Shown here: positions 24,878 through 33,569 of the stretch, piece after piece
How the letters are laid out: each line of letters opens with the position of its first letter
Numbering within the stretch: position 1 is the stretch's first letter
Origin: an uncultured Lachnospiraceae bacterium
GTDB lineage: Bacteria; Bacillota; Clostridia; Lachnospirales; Lachnospiraceae
Reading direction: 5' to 3'
NCBI GenBank assembly: GCA_902780385.1
Contig: CACZFF010000036.1
Coordinates: 1-64,000 of the forward strand
DNA length: 64,000 nucleotides
The notes under the pieces: generated by a model
Databases searched by the model: none
What the model saw: only the letters and a program-made list of their open reading frames with translations
What the model was told of the DNA's origin: nothing
Translations under genes and position numbers: made by a program

Positions 24878-27070
24878 ATGCACGAAAACGACTACGGTGA
24901 TTTTCAGGACATACAGGAGCTGGAGGGGCTCAATGCCGCGCAGCTGGAAGCGGTCACTTCGACAGAAGGGTTCGTGCGCGTGATCGCCGGCGCAGGTTCA
25001 GGCAAGACGCGTGCACTCTCGCACCGGTTCGCTTTCCTGGTCAATGAGATCGGTATTCTGCCGGGAAATATACTGTGTGTGACCTTTACCAACAAGTCGG
25101 CCAACGAGATGCGCCAGCGGATCCACATGCTGACAGGAGACAATGACACCGGCTATATCAATACTTTCCACGGCTTCTGCGTCTCGGTCCTGCAGGAGGA
25201 CAGCAATGCGGTCCAGTATCCCAAGAGCTTCCTGGTGCTGGACAATGCGGACATCGACGCCATGCTGGGCACCATTTACGAGGAGCGCGGGCTGACGCTG
25301 CGGGATATGACCTACGCGCAGGCGCGGGACATGATCGAGATCCGCAAGATCTTCAAGGAGCCGCAGTACTATCTGGATATGATCACCATGTCTCTGGATA
25401 CCCTGCGTGAAAAATACCTGCAGTCCGGGGAAGCCTCCGACATCATTTTTTACGGGTATTTATATCAGGAGAAGAAATGCTTCGGTCTGGATTACAACGA
25501 CCTGATCAAATTCTCCCTCTACATTTTTTCCGCCAGACCGGATATCCGCCTCAAGTGGCAGAGCCGCCTCGAGTACATCATGATCGATGAGTTCCAGGAT
25601 ATCGACGATCTGCAGTATGAACTCATGACTGTGCTCTGCGGTCATCACAAGAATCTTTTCATTGTCGGCGATCCTGATCAGACGATCTATACCTGGCGGG
25701 GCGCAAATGTGAAGTACCTGCTGGACTTTGAAAATCATTTTCCGGGCGCGAAGACGGTCATGATGATGGAAAACTACCGCTCGACGCCCCAGATCCTGGA
25801 TGCGGCAAATTCATTGATCGGCAAAAATACGATCCGCATCAAAAAGGATCTCATACCGACCCTTCCGGACGGTTTTGTGCCGGTCTGCCACCACGCCAAA
25901 ACGACTGCCGATGAGGCTCAGTGGATCGCCGAAAAGATCGAGGATCTGCATACGCAGAAGGAGATTCCTTACCGGGACATCACTGTGCTCTATCGGGCCC
26001 ACCATGTGACCCGCAGTGTGGAGGAAGCCTTCCTGAAGAAAAAAATCCCCTACACGATCTACAGCGGTGTGCAGTTTTTCGGGCGCATGGAGATCAAGGA
26101 TGCACTATGTTATCTGCGCATGATCGCTTATAAGGATGATCTTTCCTTCGCACGCATTGTCAACCGCCCCCGCCGGAATATGGGAGAACGCCGGATGGCC
26201 TTCCTGCGCGAAATGGCAGAGGCGGCTAAGATGTCGCTCTACCAGGCTCTTGTCAGGTACATTGACAATGATATTTTCAAGGGGACAAAGGCAAAGCAGT
26301 TCATTGAACTCATTGAGCGCTTTTCTTCCGAATCCGCCGCAAGGCCTGTCTCCGAGGTGCTCTCCGCGATCCTTGACGAGAGCGGCTATGAGACGGCACT
26401 GCGCACAGAAGGAAGTCAGGAACGTCTCGACAATCTGGCGGAACTCAAACAGTCTGTCTATATTTACGAGACCACCTGCGGAGAGGAGACGACGCTCGAG
26501 GATTATCTGCGTCATGCGGCCCTTTTTTCCAACAGCGACGCGGACGCAGGGACCAATGACAGGGTGCGCATGATGACTGTGCATACCGCAAAGGGCCTGG
26601 AATTTCCCTATGTCTTTCTTTGCGGCATGAACGAGGGGATCTTCCCCTCCCGCAAGACCCGGACTCTGGAGGGGATGGAAGAGGAAAGGCGTCTGGCTTT
26701 TGTCGCCCTGACAAGGGCGCAGCAGGGACTTTACATGAGCGAGGCCCAGGGGCGAAACTTTGACGGCTCCCCGCGTTATCCTTCGCGCTTTATCCTCGAT
26801 ATCGATCCTGCTCTCATCAGTTTCGTCCCCGACATGGACGAAAACCTGATCCGGGAGGCCAAAGCCCGGATCCGTCTGAGTGACCGCGGCCTGCGCCCCG
26901 AAAAAGACGACAATCTTCTGAAGGAAGGAGACCGGATCAGACACCGCATCTTCGGCCCGGGCACCATCACAGGCGTGGACACGGACCGGTCAGCCTACAT
27001 TATCAGATTTGATGATATGGATACTGACAGGCGGATCACATTCCGGGCCAAGATAGAAAAAATCCAGTGA
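24878..27070 (+). CDS. UvrD/PcrA-like superfamily 1 DNA helicase
   Basis: A 730-residue 3'-5' DNA helicase with all SF1 motifs: I GAGSGKTRAL, Ia TFTNKSANEM, II DEFQDIDDLQ, III GDPDQTIYTWRGA, IV ENYRSTPQIL, V VHTAKGLEFPYVF, VI VALTRAQQGLY. The C-terminus has a small Tudor-like domain (GDRIRHRIFGPGTI then GVDTDRSAYIIRFDD) like the RNA-polymerase-binding end of PcrA. AAGGAGTG precedes ATG 24878. Likely roles are DNA repair, replication restart or clearing protein from DNA. It is cotranscribed with the DUF815 ATPase. Confidence 0.95.
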   Translation: MHENDYGDFQDIQELEGLNAAQLEAVTSTEGFVRVIAGAGSGKTRALSHRFAFLVNEIGILPGNILCVTFTNKSANEMRQRIHMLTGDNDTGYINTFHGFCVSVLQEDSNAVQYPKSFLVLDNADIDAMLGTIYEERGLTLRDMTYAQARDMIEIRKIFKEPQYYLDMITMSLDTLREKYLQSGEASDIIFYGYLYQEKKCFGLDYNDLIKFSLYIFSARPDIRLKWQSRLEYIMIDEFQDIDDLQYELMTVLCGHHKNLFIVGDPDQTIYTWRGANVKYLLDFENHFPGAKTVMMMENYRSTPQILDAANSLIGKNTIRIKKDLIPTLPDGFVPVCHHAKTTADEAQWIAEKIEDLHTQKEIPYRDITVLYRAHHVTRSVEEAFLKKKIPYTIYSGVQFFGRMEIKDALCYLRMIAYKDDLSFARIVNRPRRNMGERRMAFLREMAEAAKMSLYQALVRYIDNDIFKGTKAKQFIELIERFSSESAARPVSEVLSAILDESGYETALRTEGSQERLDNLAELKQSVYIYETTCGEETTLEDYLRHAALFSNSDADAGTNDRVRMMTVHTAKGLEFPYVFLCGMNEGIFPSRKTRTLEGMEEERRLAFVALTRAQQGLYMSEAQGRNFDGSPRYPSRFILDIDPALISFVPDMDENLIREAKARIRLSDRGLRPEKDDNLLKEGDRIRHRIFGPGTITGVDTDRSAYIIRFDDMDTDRRITFRAKIEKIQ

Positions 27071-27089
27071 TCGGGGAAAGGGACGGTTA

Positions 27090-27151
27090 GGAGACAGGGG
27101 ACGGTTCTTTGTCTCCTCAGGGGAGGAGACAAAAAACCGTCCCCTGTCTCC
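27090..27151. repeat. Inverted double GAACCGTCCCC element (29-bp arms)
   Basis: Arms 27090-27118 and 27123-27151 pair with one mismatch. Nearly the same sequence as 13766-13829. It lies 20 bases after the helicase stop and could serve as its transcript end. The remainder of 27152-27397 shows no gene or clear signal. Confidence 0.9.
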
Positions 27152-27397
27152 CCCCTTGTCTCTTCTCCTGAGCAAAACAGAAGCGGAAAAAGAAGCGGGA
27201 TTTCTTGCTTTTTTCCATGCGCATGTTTACAATACTTGTTACGGAGATGAAGCAAGGGTCTCTGAACTGCGTCTGGCAAAGGGACTTTTGCGCGTCTTTT
27301 TTGCGCGTAAAAATGAGTTACTGTCACGTCATCGATCGGCCGTGAACAGCCGGGGATTCGATTACAGGGCATCCTGTTTGTATGTGGGCATTCGGCT

Positions 27398-28417
27398 ATG
27401 AACTCAGGAAACGACAATTTGAAAAAGAATATGCATAGAAGCCTGCCCGTTTTGTGGATCGTGATCCCCTGTTATAACGAGCAGGAGGTTCTGCCGATCA
27501 CGGCGCCGATGTTCCTTGAGAAGATCATTCAGCTGCAGCAGGACGGGCTGATCGATAAGGAAAGCCGGATCCTGTTTGTCAACGACGGCTCAAAAGACAG
27601 GACATGGGAGATCATTCAGTCTCTTGCGGCGGATGATCCCCGCTATATCGGGATCGCACAGAGCCGCAACCGCGGACACCAGAATGCGGTTCTGGCCGGT
27701 CTTATGGAGGCCAAGGAGTATTGCGATATCACGATTTCCATCGACTGTGACGGGCAGGACGATATCAATGCCATGGACAAGATGGTCAAACAATATCACG
27801 ATGGCTGTGAGATCGTTTACGGAGTCCGTTCCCGCAGAGATACGGACACCTGGTTCAAGAGTGTCACCGCCGAGGGCTTTTACAGGATGATGAACGGCAT
27901 GGGCGCAGAGGTGGTCTACAACCATGCCGACTATCGCCTGGTTTCTGCCAAAGCCCTGCGTGCGTTTGAGAGTTTTCACGAAGTGAATCTGTTTCTCCGC
28001 GGTATGTTTCCGCTTGTGGGCTTTAAAAGCACTTCTGTCTATTATGAGCGCCGCGAGAGGATTGCGGGAAAGAGCCATTATCCGCTCTCCAAGATGCTTG
28101 CACTTGCCATGGACGGCATTACGAGCATGAGCACCAAGCCGATCCGCCTGATCATGGGTTTCGGCTGTCTGGTGGCCGTTATCAGTTTTATCGGTGTCAT
28201 CTGGTCGATCGCGGCACATTTTATGGGGGTTACGGTCGCAGGCTGGTCCAGTATGGTCTGTATCCTTTGTTTTTTGGGCGGCATCCAGCTGCTGGGCATC
28301 GGAATTATCGGTGAATATGTAGGAAAGACCTATATGGAGACCAAACACCGGCCCAGATACATTATCAGTGAAAAGACCTGGGAGGATCCGGAGGACACGG
28401 ATATCCGGATCGGATAG
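27398..28417 (+). CDS. Family 2 glycosyltransferase, GtrB/CsbB/DPM1-like
   Basis: A 339-residue polyprenyl-phosphate sugar transferase. N-terminal GT-A domain: VIPCYNEQEVL, FVNDGSKDRTW, and the DCDGQDD motif. Two membrane helices follow at about 251-274 and 286-305, then EYVGKTYMETKHRPRYII, as in GtrB. Such enzymes load a sugar on undecaprenyl phosphate for transfer outside the cell. A YfhO-like GT-C protein (15.1-17.9 kb) is a plausible partner. The start is uncertain: neither ATG 27398 nor 27431 has a good ribosome binding site. Confidence 0.9.
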   Translation: MNSGNDNLKKNMHRSLPVLWIVIPCYNEQEVLPITAPMFLEKIIQLQQDGLIDKESRILFVNDGSKDRTWEIIQSLAADDPRYIGIAQSRNRGHQNAVLAGLMEAKEYCDITISIDCDGQDDINAMDKMVKQYHDGCEIVYGVRSRRDTDTWFKSVTAEGFYRMMNGMGAEVVYNHADYRLVSAKALRAFESFHEVNLFLRGMFPLVGFKSTSVYYERRERIAGKSHYPLSKMLALAMDGITSMSTKPIRLIMGFGCLVAVISFIGVIWSIAAHFMGVTVAGWSSMVCILCFLGGIQLLGIGIIGEYVGKTYMETKHRPRYIISEKTWEDPEDTDIRIG

Positions 28418-28595
28418 TTTTTCCGGTTTTTCCGGACGATTCCCGGCTGCACGAAAGCGCAGTTTTTTCAGCGTAGTTTTATTCATATGTATCTGCGGGT
28501 GTGAGATCATAGCCGCAGGTATAAACAGAGTTGCAGTATTATTAACAGAGTTGCAGTCTAAAGATGTTTTCATGGAGGAAAGAGAGGATTAAAGG

Positions 28596-29792
28596 ATGAT
28601 TCGTACCGCTGATTTTGATTATTATGCACCTACAAAAGTCATTTTCGGAAAAGGCGCGGAGAACAGACTCGGAGAGCTGGTCCGCGCGCAGGGCTGCAAG
28701 AAGGTCCTGATCCATTACGGCGGCAAGAGCGCGATCCGCTCCGGCCTGATCGACAGAGTCCGCGCCTCTCTCGACGCAGAAGGCATCGGCCATGTTTCTC
28801 TGGGCGGTGTTGTTCCCAATCCTCATCTGGGCCTCATCTATGAGGGGATTGAACTGGGAAAGAAAGAAGGCGTCGATTTTATCCTGGCAGTCGGCGGCGG
28901 CAGTGTCATTGACTCCGCCAAGGGTATTGCCTACGGAATCGCGGATCCTGAGCAGGGCGATGTCTGGGATTTCTATGTAAAGAAGAGAAAATCCACCGCC
29001 TGCCTGCCGGTGGGTGTTGTTCTGACCATAGCGGCAGCCGGCTCCGAGATGAGCAATGACTCTGTTGTCACCAATGAGAAGACAGGCATCAAGCGCGGCC
29101 ACGGCAACGACATTTCCCGCGCGAAATTCGCCGTCATGAATCCCGAGCTCACCATGACCCTGCCGGATTACCAGTCCATGAGCGGCTGCACCGATATCAT
29201 GATGCATACCATGGAGCGTTATTTTACCAATAACGGAAACATGGAACTGACCGACAGCATCGCAGAGGGTCTTCTGCGCACAGTCAAGAAATATACGGAG
29301 ATCATCCATGCGGAGCCCGACAACTATGAGGCACGCGCGGAAGTGATGTGGGCGGGAAGCCTTTCCCACAACGGCCTGACCGGATGCGGCGCCAAGGAGC
29401 GCGATTTCGCAAGCCACATCCTGGAGCATGAACTGGGCGGTATGTTTGATGTCACACACGGTGCCGGCCTCGCGGCGATCTGGGGCACATGGGCGCGTTA
29501 CGTCTACAAAAACTGCCTCGACAGATTTGTGAAGTTTGCCGTCAATGTTATGGAAGTCGAGCCCGGCGCGAACGATGAAGAGACAGCCCTCAAGGGCATC
29601 GAGGCTATGGAAGCTTTCTATCGCAGGATCGGCATGCCCACCAGTATTCACGAGCTGGGTGTGGATCCGACAGAAGAGCAGATCAAGATCATGGCACACA
29701 ACGCGATCATCGCCTCAGGCGGCAAGCGCGGCAGTGCCCGTGTCCTCTATGAGGATGATTTCATTGAGATTTATAAAGCGGCTTTGAAGTAA
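28596..29792 (+). CDS. Iron-containing alcohol dehydrogenase (butanol dehydrogenase type)
   Basis: A 398-residue group III NAD(P)-dependent dehydrogenase, similar to YugJ/BdhA. Nucleotide-binding GGGSVIDSAKGIA; metal ligands in SGCTDIMMHTMERYF and EHELGGMFDVTHGAGLAAIW (Asp and three His). Start FDYYAPTKVIFGKGAE is typical. AGAGAGGATTAAAGG precedes ATG 28596. It likely reduces aldehydes during fermentation. A three-hairpin element follows at 29811. Confidence 0.95.
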   Translation: MIRTADFDYYAPTKVIFGKGAENRLGELVRAQGCKKVLIHYGGKSAIRSGLIDRVRASLDAEGIGHVSLGGVVPNPHLGLIYEGIELGKKEGVDFILAVGGGSVIDSAKGIAYGIADPEQGDVWDFYVKKRKSTACLPVGVVLTIAAAGSEMSNDSVVTNEKTGIKRGHGNDISRAKFAVMNPELTMTLPDYQSMSGCTDIMMHTMERYFTNNGNMELTDSIAEGLLRTVKKYTEIIHAEPDNYEARAEVMWAGSLSHNGLTGCGAKERDFASHILEHELGGMFDVTHGAGLAAIWGTWARYVYKNCLDRFVKFAVNVMEVEPGANDEETALKGIEAMEAFYRRIGMPTSIHELGVDPTEEQIKIMAHNAIIASGGKRGSARVLYEDDFIEIYKAALK

Positions 29793-29810
29793 CAGCACAG
29801 ACCCGCCTGA

Positions 29811-29943
29811 AACTCGAGATGTTTTCGCGGTTTTTTCGCGAAAAACCCCGTGTTGTACGATGAAAATCGCATGCGTAAGCACATTGGAATGCGATTTTCG
29901 CCAGTTACATGTACACGCCCTTCAAGAGAGCGTGTACTGTAAC
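29811..29943. repeat. Three-hairpin element, copy 1
   Basis: Hairpin A arms TTTTCGCG/CGCGAAAA (29822-29829, 29837-29844); hairpin B arms GAAAATCGCAT/ATGCGATTTTC (29862-29872, 29889-29899); hairpin C arms GTTACATGTACACGC/GCGTGTACTGTAAC (29904-29918, 29930-29943). The same order, with shared words ACTCG, TGTTTTC and CCAGTTAC but different stems, occurs at 52349-52514. A hairpin-C relative lies at 23147-23186. It may also end transcription of the dehydrogenase gene. Confidence 0.7.
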
Positions 29944-30015
29944 GCTTTGAACAGATAAACGGCAGTTTATCGACAGATTCTGGTTTGGGCTGTACGCAGA
30001 TGGAATGAGGTGTTT

Positions 30016-32115
30016 ATGGCTCTGCGCAGGAATGGAAAAGACGACAGACAATTGAACAGAAAAAACTATCGGCGCCCTTCCGGCAGAACGGCCGAGTTTT
30101 TTGATCTGCGTGAAACCGACCAGGACAGTTATTCTGACAGCAATTCCGGTTCCTATTCCGGTTCTTATTCCGGCAGATCTTCCGGCAGACCGGGTGATTC
30201 TGATTCCGCGCGTCCTTATCGCGAGCGTCACCGCGTGGAGGTGAACACGCAGGACTACTATTACGGGAGCGGAGAAAACAGAGCAGGCGGATACAGCGGC
30301 CGGACAGAGGACATGTACGGCGGACAGCAGAGCAGCGGCCGGATCGTTCACGGGAATGCTCCCGGAAACCGCAGCAGCAGGACGCAGACAAGCGACAGGA
30401 GAGATATTGCTCCGGATCTCCTCTACGGAAGCAGTACAGGCTCAAACACCGCAGGAAACGGAAGAAGCGGAGCAAACAGCAGGACCGGAAGCAGAAATGC
30501 GGGCACAGCAGGCCGGGGGGATTCCCCCGGCATGACTGGACGCAGCAGTTATTCCGCTTATGGCGCGGGTTATAACTCCGGCCGGTCGGGGAGCACATAC
30601 TCTTCCTACGGCAGAAGTGACAGGACTTACAGCACTGCCGGCGGGAACAGACAGAACACCGCAGGAAGCGGCTCCTACTCATCCTACAGCAGAAACGACT
30701 ACAACAGAAACGACTACAACAGAAACGACTACAACAGAAACGATAACAGCGGAAGAGATTACAATGGCCGTGATTACCGCCGTGCGGGCACATATTCAGA
30801 CCGCAGGTACGCGGATGAAACGTATGCCGGTGAAGAATATCCGGAGGAAATCTACAGAGACAGCCTCCCTCAGGACGGGACGGAATACGATGACCTCTAT
30901 GATGAAAGAGATTATTCCGGCGAAGAGACATTAGACAGCAGAGAGAATCTCGGCAGGAGACTGCGCCAGCGGGCACAGTCGCGCAAAGATAGAGAAATGC
31001 AGCTCCGCGCATTTTATATCCGGATCGGAGCCGGGGCGGCTGTCCTGCTGCTTCTCCTCATATTCATCCTTCCGCGCGTGATCGGCCGGCTGACTTCTGG
31101 AAAAGAAGGAAAAGAGCAGACCCAGACGGCCGCTGAGACGCAGGGCAGTCAGGGAACTGCCGATCAGGAGAAGGAGGCAGAAGCATCCGCAGATCAAAAA
31201 GACACAGCCGATGAAGAAAACGCAGCGGACGGGGAAGACGCAGATGCTGCCGCACAGGCCCCTGATTCTGGACAGACCGGGACGGAAGGCGGCGGCAGCG
31301 GCCAGACGGAATCCAGTCAGGAAGATGGACAGCAAGTTGGTCAGCAAGAAGGACAGGAGCAGGCGATCAATGGCTCAGGATATCCCGAAGGCGGTGAGGA
31401 CACAGGAACGAGTCAGAGTGCTGACGGGACCGTTGCAGGCCAGACCGAAACTGCACAGACAAGTCCTGCGGCCGACCAGCCTGTGGACCAGCCCGTGAGT
31501 CCTTCCGGGACCCCTGTTGAAACAGCAGCTGCCTCAGGCCTGTATACAAAACAGGACGACTGGCATTTTATTCTGGTAAACCCCTGGTATCTACTGCCGG
31601 AGGAATATGCGGAAGTCACTACTTCATCGCTCCCCAACGGGGAATCAGTGGATACCCGCTGTTACAGTGACCTTGTGAAGATGCTGGATGACTGCCGTAC
31701 TGCGGGTGGAGAGCCTGTTGTATGCTCTTCCTATCGCCCGCATTCAAAGCAGGAGGATCTTTACCGGCAGCAGGTCAAAGATCTGATGGCAAAGGGCATG
31801 AAGAAAGAAGAAGCGGAAGCTGAAGCCGGCACAACCGTGGCCCTTCCGGGGACCAGTGAGCACGAACTGGGACTGGCTGTCGATATTTGCGATTATGACT
31901 ACCAGGCCCTGGATGATGCACAGGCAGATACGGCCACACAGAAGTGGCTGATGAAACATTCATGGGAATACGGCTTTATTCTCCGCTATCCCAAGAATAA
32001 ATCAGATATTACCGGAATCATATATGAACCATGGCACTATCGATATGTAGGTAAGGAAGCAGCAGAGGAGATTACCAGGAAGGGCATATGCCTGGAGGAA
32101 TACCTTGCGCGTTAG
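30016..32115 (+). CDS. Membrane-anchored D-alanyl-D-alanine carboxypeptidase (VanY domain) with long disordered region
   Basis: A 699-residue protein. Residues about 1-310 are cytoplasmic, rich in Ser/Gly/Arg/Tyr/Asn, including three exact YNRND repeats. One membrane helix lies at about 336-358; residues 360-505 are an acidic Gln/Gly/Thr/Pro spacer; the VanY (peptidase M15) domain occupies about 510-699. Zinc ligands: His616 and Asp623 in SEHELGLAVD, His674 in EPWHYRYVG. It should trim the terminal D-Ala of wall peptides outside the membrane. ATG 30016 has GAGGTG 4 bases before it. The stop TAG comes from the structured repeat that begins at 32107. Confidence 0.9.
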   Translation: MALRRNGKDDRQLNRKNYRRPSGRTAEFFDLRETDQDSYSDSNSGSYSGSYSGRSSGRPGDSDSARPYRERHRVEVNTQDYYYGSGENRAGGYSGRTEDMYGGQQSSGRIVHGNAPGNRSSRTQTSDRRDIAPDLLYGSSTGSNTAGNGRSGANSRTGSRNAGTAGRGDSPGMTGRSSYSAYGAGYNSGRSGSTYSSYGRSDRTYSTAGGNRQNTAGSGSYSSYSRNDYNRNDYNRNDYNRNDNSGRDYNGRDYRRAGTYSDRRYADETYAGEEYPEEIYRDSLPQDGTEYDDLYDERDYSGEETLDSRENLGRRLRQRAQSRKDREMQLRAFYIRIGAGAAVLLLLLIFILPRVIGRLTSGKEGKEQTQTAAETQGSQGTADQEKEAEASADQKDTADEENAADGEDADAAAQAPDSGQTGTEGGGSGQTESSQEDGQQVGQQEGQEQAINGSGYPEGGEDTGTSQSADGTVAGQTETAQTSPAADQPVDQPVSPSGTPVETAAASGLYTKQDDWHFILVNPWYLLPEEYAEVTTSSLPNGESVDTRCYSDLVKMLDDCRTAGGEPVVCSSYRPHSKQEDLYRQQVKDLMAKGMKKEEAEAEAGTTVALPGTSEHELGLAVDICDYDYQALDDAQADTATQKWLMKHSWEYGFILRYPKNKSDITGIIYEPWHYRYVGKEAAEEITRKGICLEEYLAR

Positions 32116-32288
32116 CAATGAGCCATGCGTGGACGAAAAATACTGCAGACGCTGCGAGCTCGCTCGCAAGCGGATGAAGGATTTTTCGGACACATACGGC
32201 GAATGCCGCGACAGCGAGCAAATGCCCTGCATTTGCGAGCCTGTCGTGCATTTGCGAGCCTGTCGGCATGGCGAATTGCGTCCGGCCC
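32107..32288 (+). repeat. Structured repeat family TTAGCAATGAGCCATGC, copy A
   Basis: Begins GCGCGTTAGCAATGAGCCAT and ends CTGTCGGCATGGCGAATTGC. Inner hairpin 1: TGCGAG-CTCG-CTCGCA (32153-32168). Then the shared block ATACGGCGAATGCCGCGACA. Inner hairpin 2: CAAATGC/GCATTTG (32219-32225, 32229-32235). Its first bases provide the stop codon of the upstream carboxypeptidase gene. A partial duplication of CGAGCCTGTCG lies near the right end. Confidence 0.85.
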
Positions 32289-32340
32289 GACACAACATAA
32301 TCTCGTTAGACTGTAACACAGAAAGCAGATCACAGAAAAC

Positions 32341-33462
32341 ATGCAACCAGACTCCGATACTAACAGGACAAAAATAAATGCCTCAGGGACTGCCGGCAGG
32401 ATCTTGAAAGGAATCCCGGCTTTTCTGACTGACCAGAAGCGGACCGTCTTATCCGTTTACGGCAGAATTGCCGCTGCCTGCAGCAATGCCACAGATCTGC
32501 AAAAGGCAGCAGCTGCAGTTCTGGTACTGGTCATCTCCATAGTGACACTTGTTCATGAGACAAATGCCCTGCATTCGGCAAAGCTGCAGGACACAGCCGG
32601 GGACAGGATAGTGATGGCGTCCGCGGCGCAGGATGCGGCGGAGAGTGCGGCGTCTGAAGTACTTCAGAGCTTTATGAGTATGGAGCTCTGGGACGCGAGA
32701 GCGCATCTGGAGTCCGATCTCAACAGGCAGACAGCTTCCCTGCGCAGCGAATATATGAAAATTCTGGACAGAGGAGAAGGGGATTCATTTCATCCCGGAT
32801 CCGAAACGGAAAGAAAGCTATGGGAAACGGTACGAGCCCGGCGCAAAAAAGAACTCAGTGAGGATCCCTATCTGATCCTTGTAAACAAATGGCATTATCT
32901 TCCGGATGACTATGAGGCGGATCCGGTCACACTTCCCAACGGACAGATGATCGGGAGCCAATGCTTCGAGCCCCTGATGAAGATGCTGGAAGACTGCGCG
33001 GAAGCGGGCGGAACCCCCATTGTCTGTTCCGGCTACAGGCCCCATGACAAGCAGGTATATCTCTTCGGAGAACAGATCAACCGCTGGCTTTATGCCGGCT
33101 ACGGGCAGGAGGACGCCGAAGATCTGGCCGCCACCGCCGTCGCCATTCCCGGCACCAGTGAGCACGAACTGGGCTTCGCGGCGGATATCTATTCATCCGA
33201 AAATATGAGTCTTGACGAAAGCCAGGTTCAAACCTTTACTCAGCAGTGGCTCATGGAAAACTGCTGGCGGTATGGGTTCGTTCTGCGATATCCGAAAGAT
33301 AAGAGCGATATCACAGGAATCATATTCGAGCCATGGCATTACAGGTATGTCGGAGATGAACATGCTCATAAGATCCATGAAGCAGGGATCTGCCTCGAGG
33401 AATATCTGGACGAGACAGATCATCCCGACCATGCAGAGGACTCCGATGAACCGGAGGACTGA
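32341..33462 (+). CDS. Second VanY-type D-alanyl-D-alanine carboxypeptidase
   Basis: A 373-residue relative of the upstream gene. A short polar N-terminus, one membrane helix (about 58-76, VLVLVISIVTLVHE), a helical spacer, then the M15 domain from about 178. Zinc ligands are intact: His275 and Asp282 in SEHELGFAAD, His333 in EPWHYRYVG. The two domains are clearly paralogous (shared text GFxLRYPKxKSDITGII). It ends with an acidic tail. No convincing ribosome binding site is seen before ATG 32341. The repeat element separates the two copies. Confidence 0.88.
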   Translation: MQPDSDTNRTKINASGTAGRILKGIPAFLTDQKRTVLSVYGRIAAACSNATDLQKAAAAVLVLVISIVTLVHETNALHSAKLQDTAGDRIVMASAAQDAAESAASEVLQSFMSMELWDARAHLESDLNRQTASLRSEYMKILDRGEGDSFHPGSETERKLWETVRARRKKELSEDPYLILVNKWHYLPDDYEADPVTLPNGQMIGSQCFEPLMKMLEDCAEAGGTPIVCSGYRPHDKQVYLFGEQINRWLYAGYGQEDAEDLAATAVAIPGTSEHELGFAADIYSSENMSLDESQVQTFTQQWLMENCWRYGFVLRYPKDKSDITGIIFEPWHYRYVGDEHAHKIHEAGICLEEYLDETDHPDHAEDSDEPED

Positions 33463-33569
33463 GGAGATCCGCAGGACGACCGCTCCTCTTGATAACAGTT
33501 TTTTCTCTTTGATCAGGCATAAACGGTAACCTGTCACCCCTATACACTACTATATTAATGAGGTAAAAA

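Noticed and set aside
30010-31500. Frames in other phases across the low-complexity part of the first VanY gene
   Set aside because: Repetitive codons open all frames; only the frame with the membrane helix and zinc motifs is coherent.
32105-32377. A 90-codon reading frame across the repeat element
   Set aside because: It is the repeat read in one frame, with Cys/Arg-rich nonsense and no start signal; related frames appear in the other copies.
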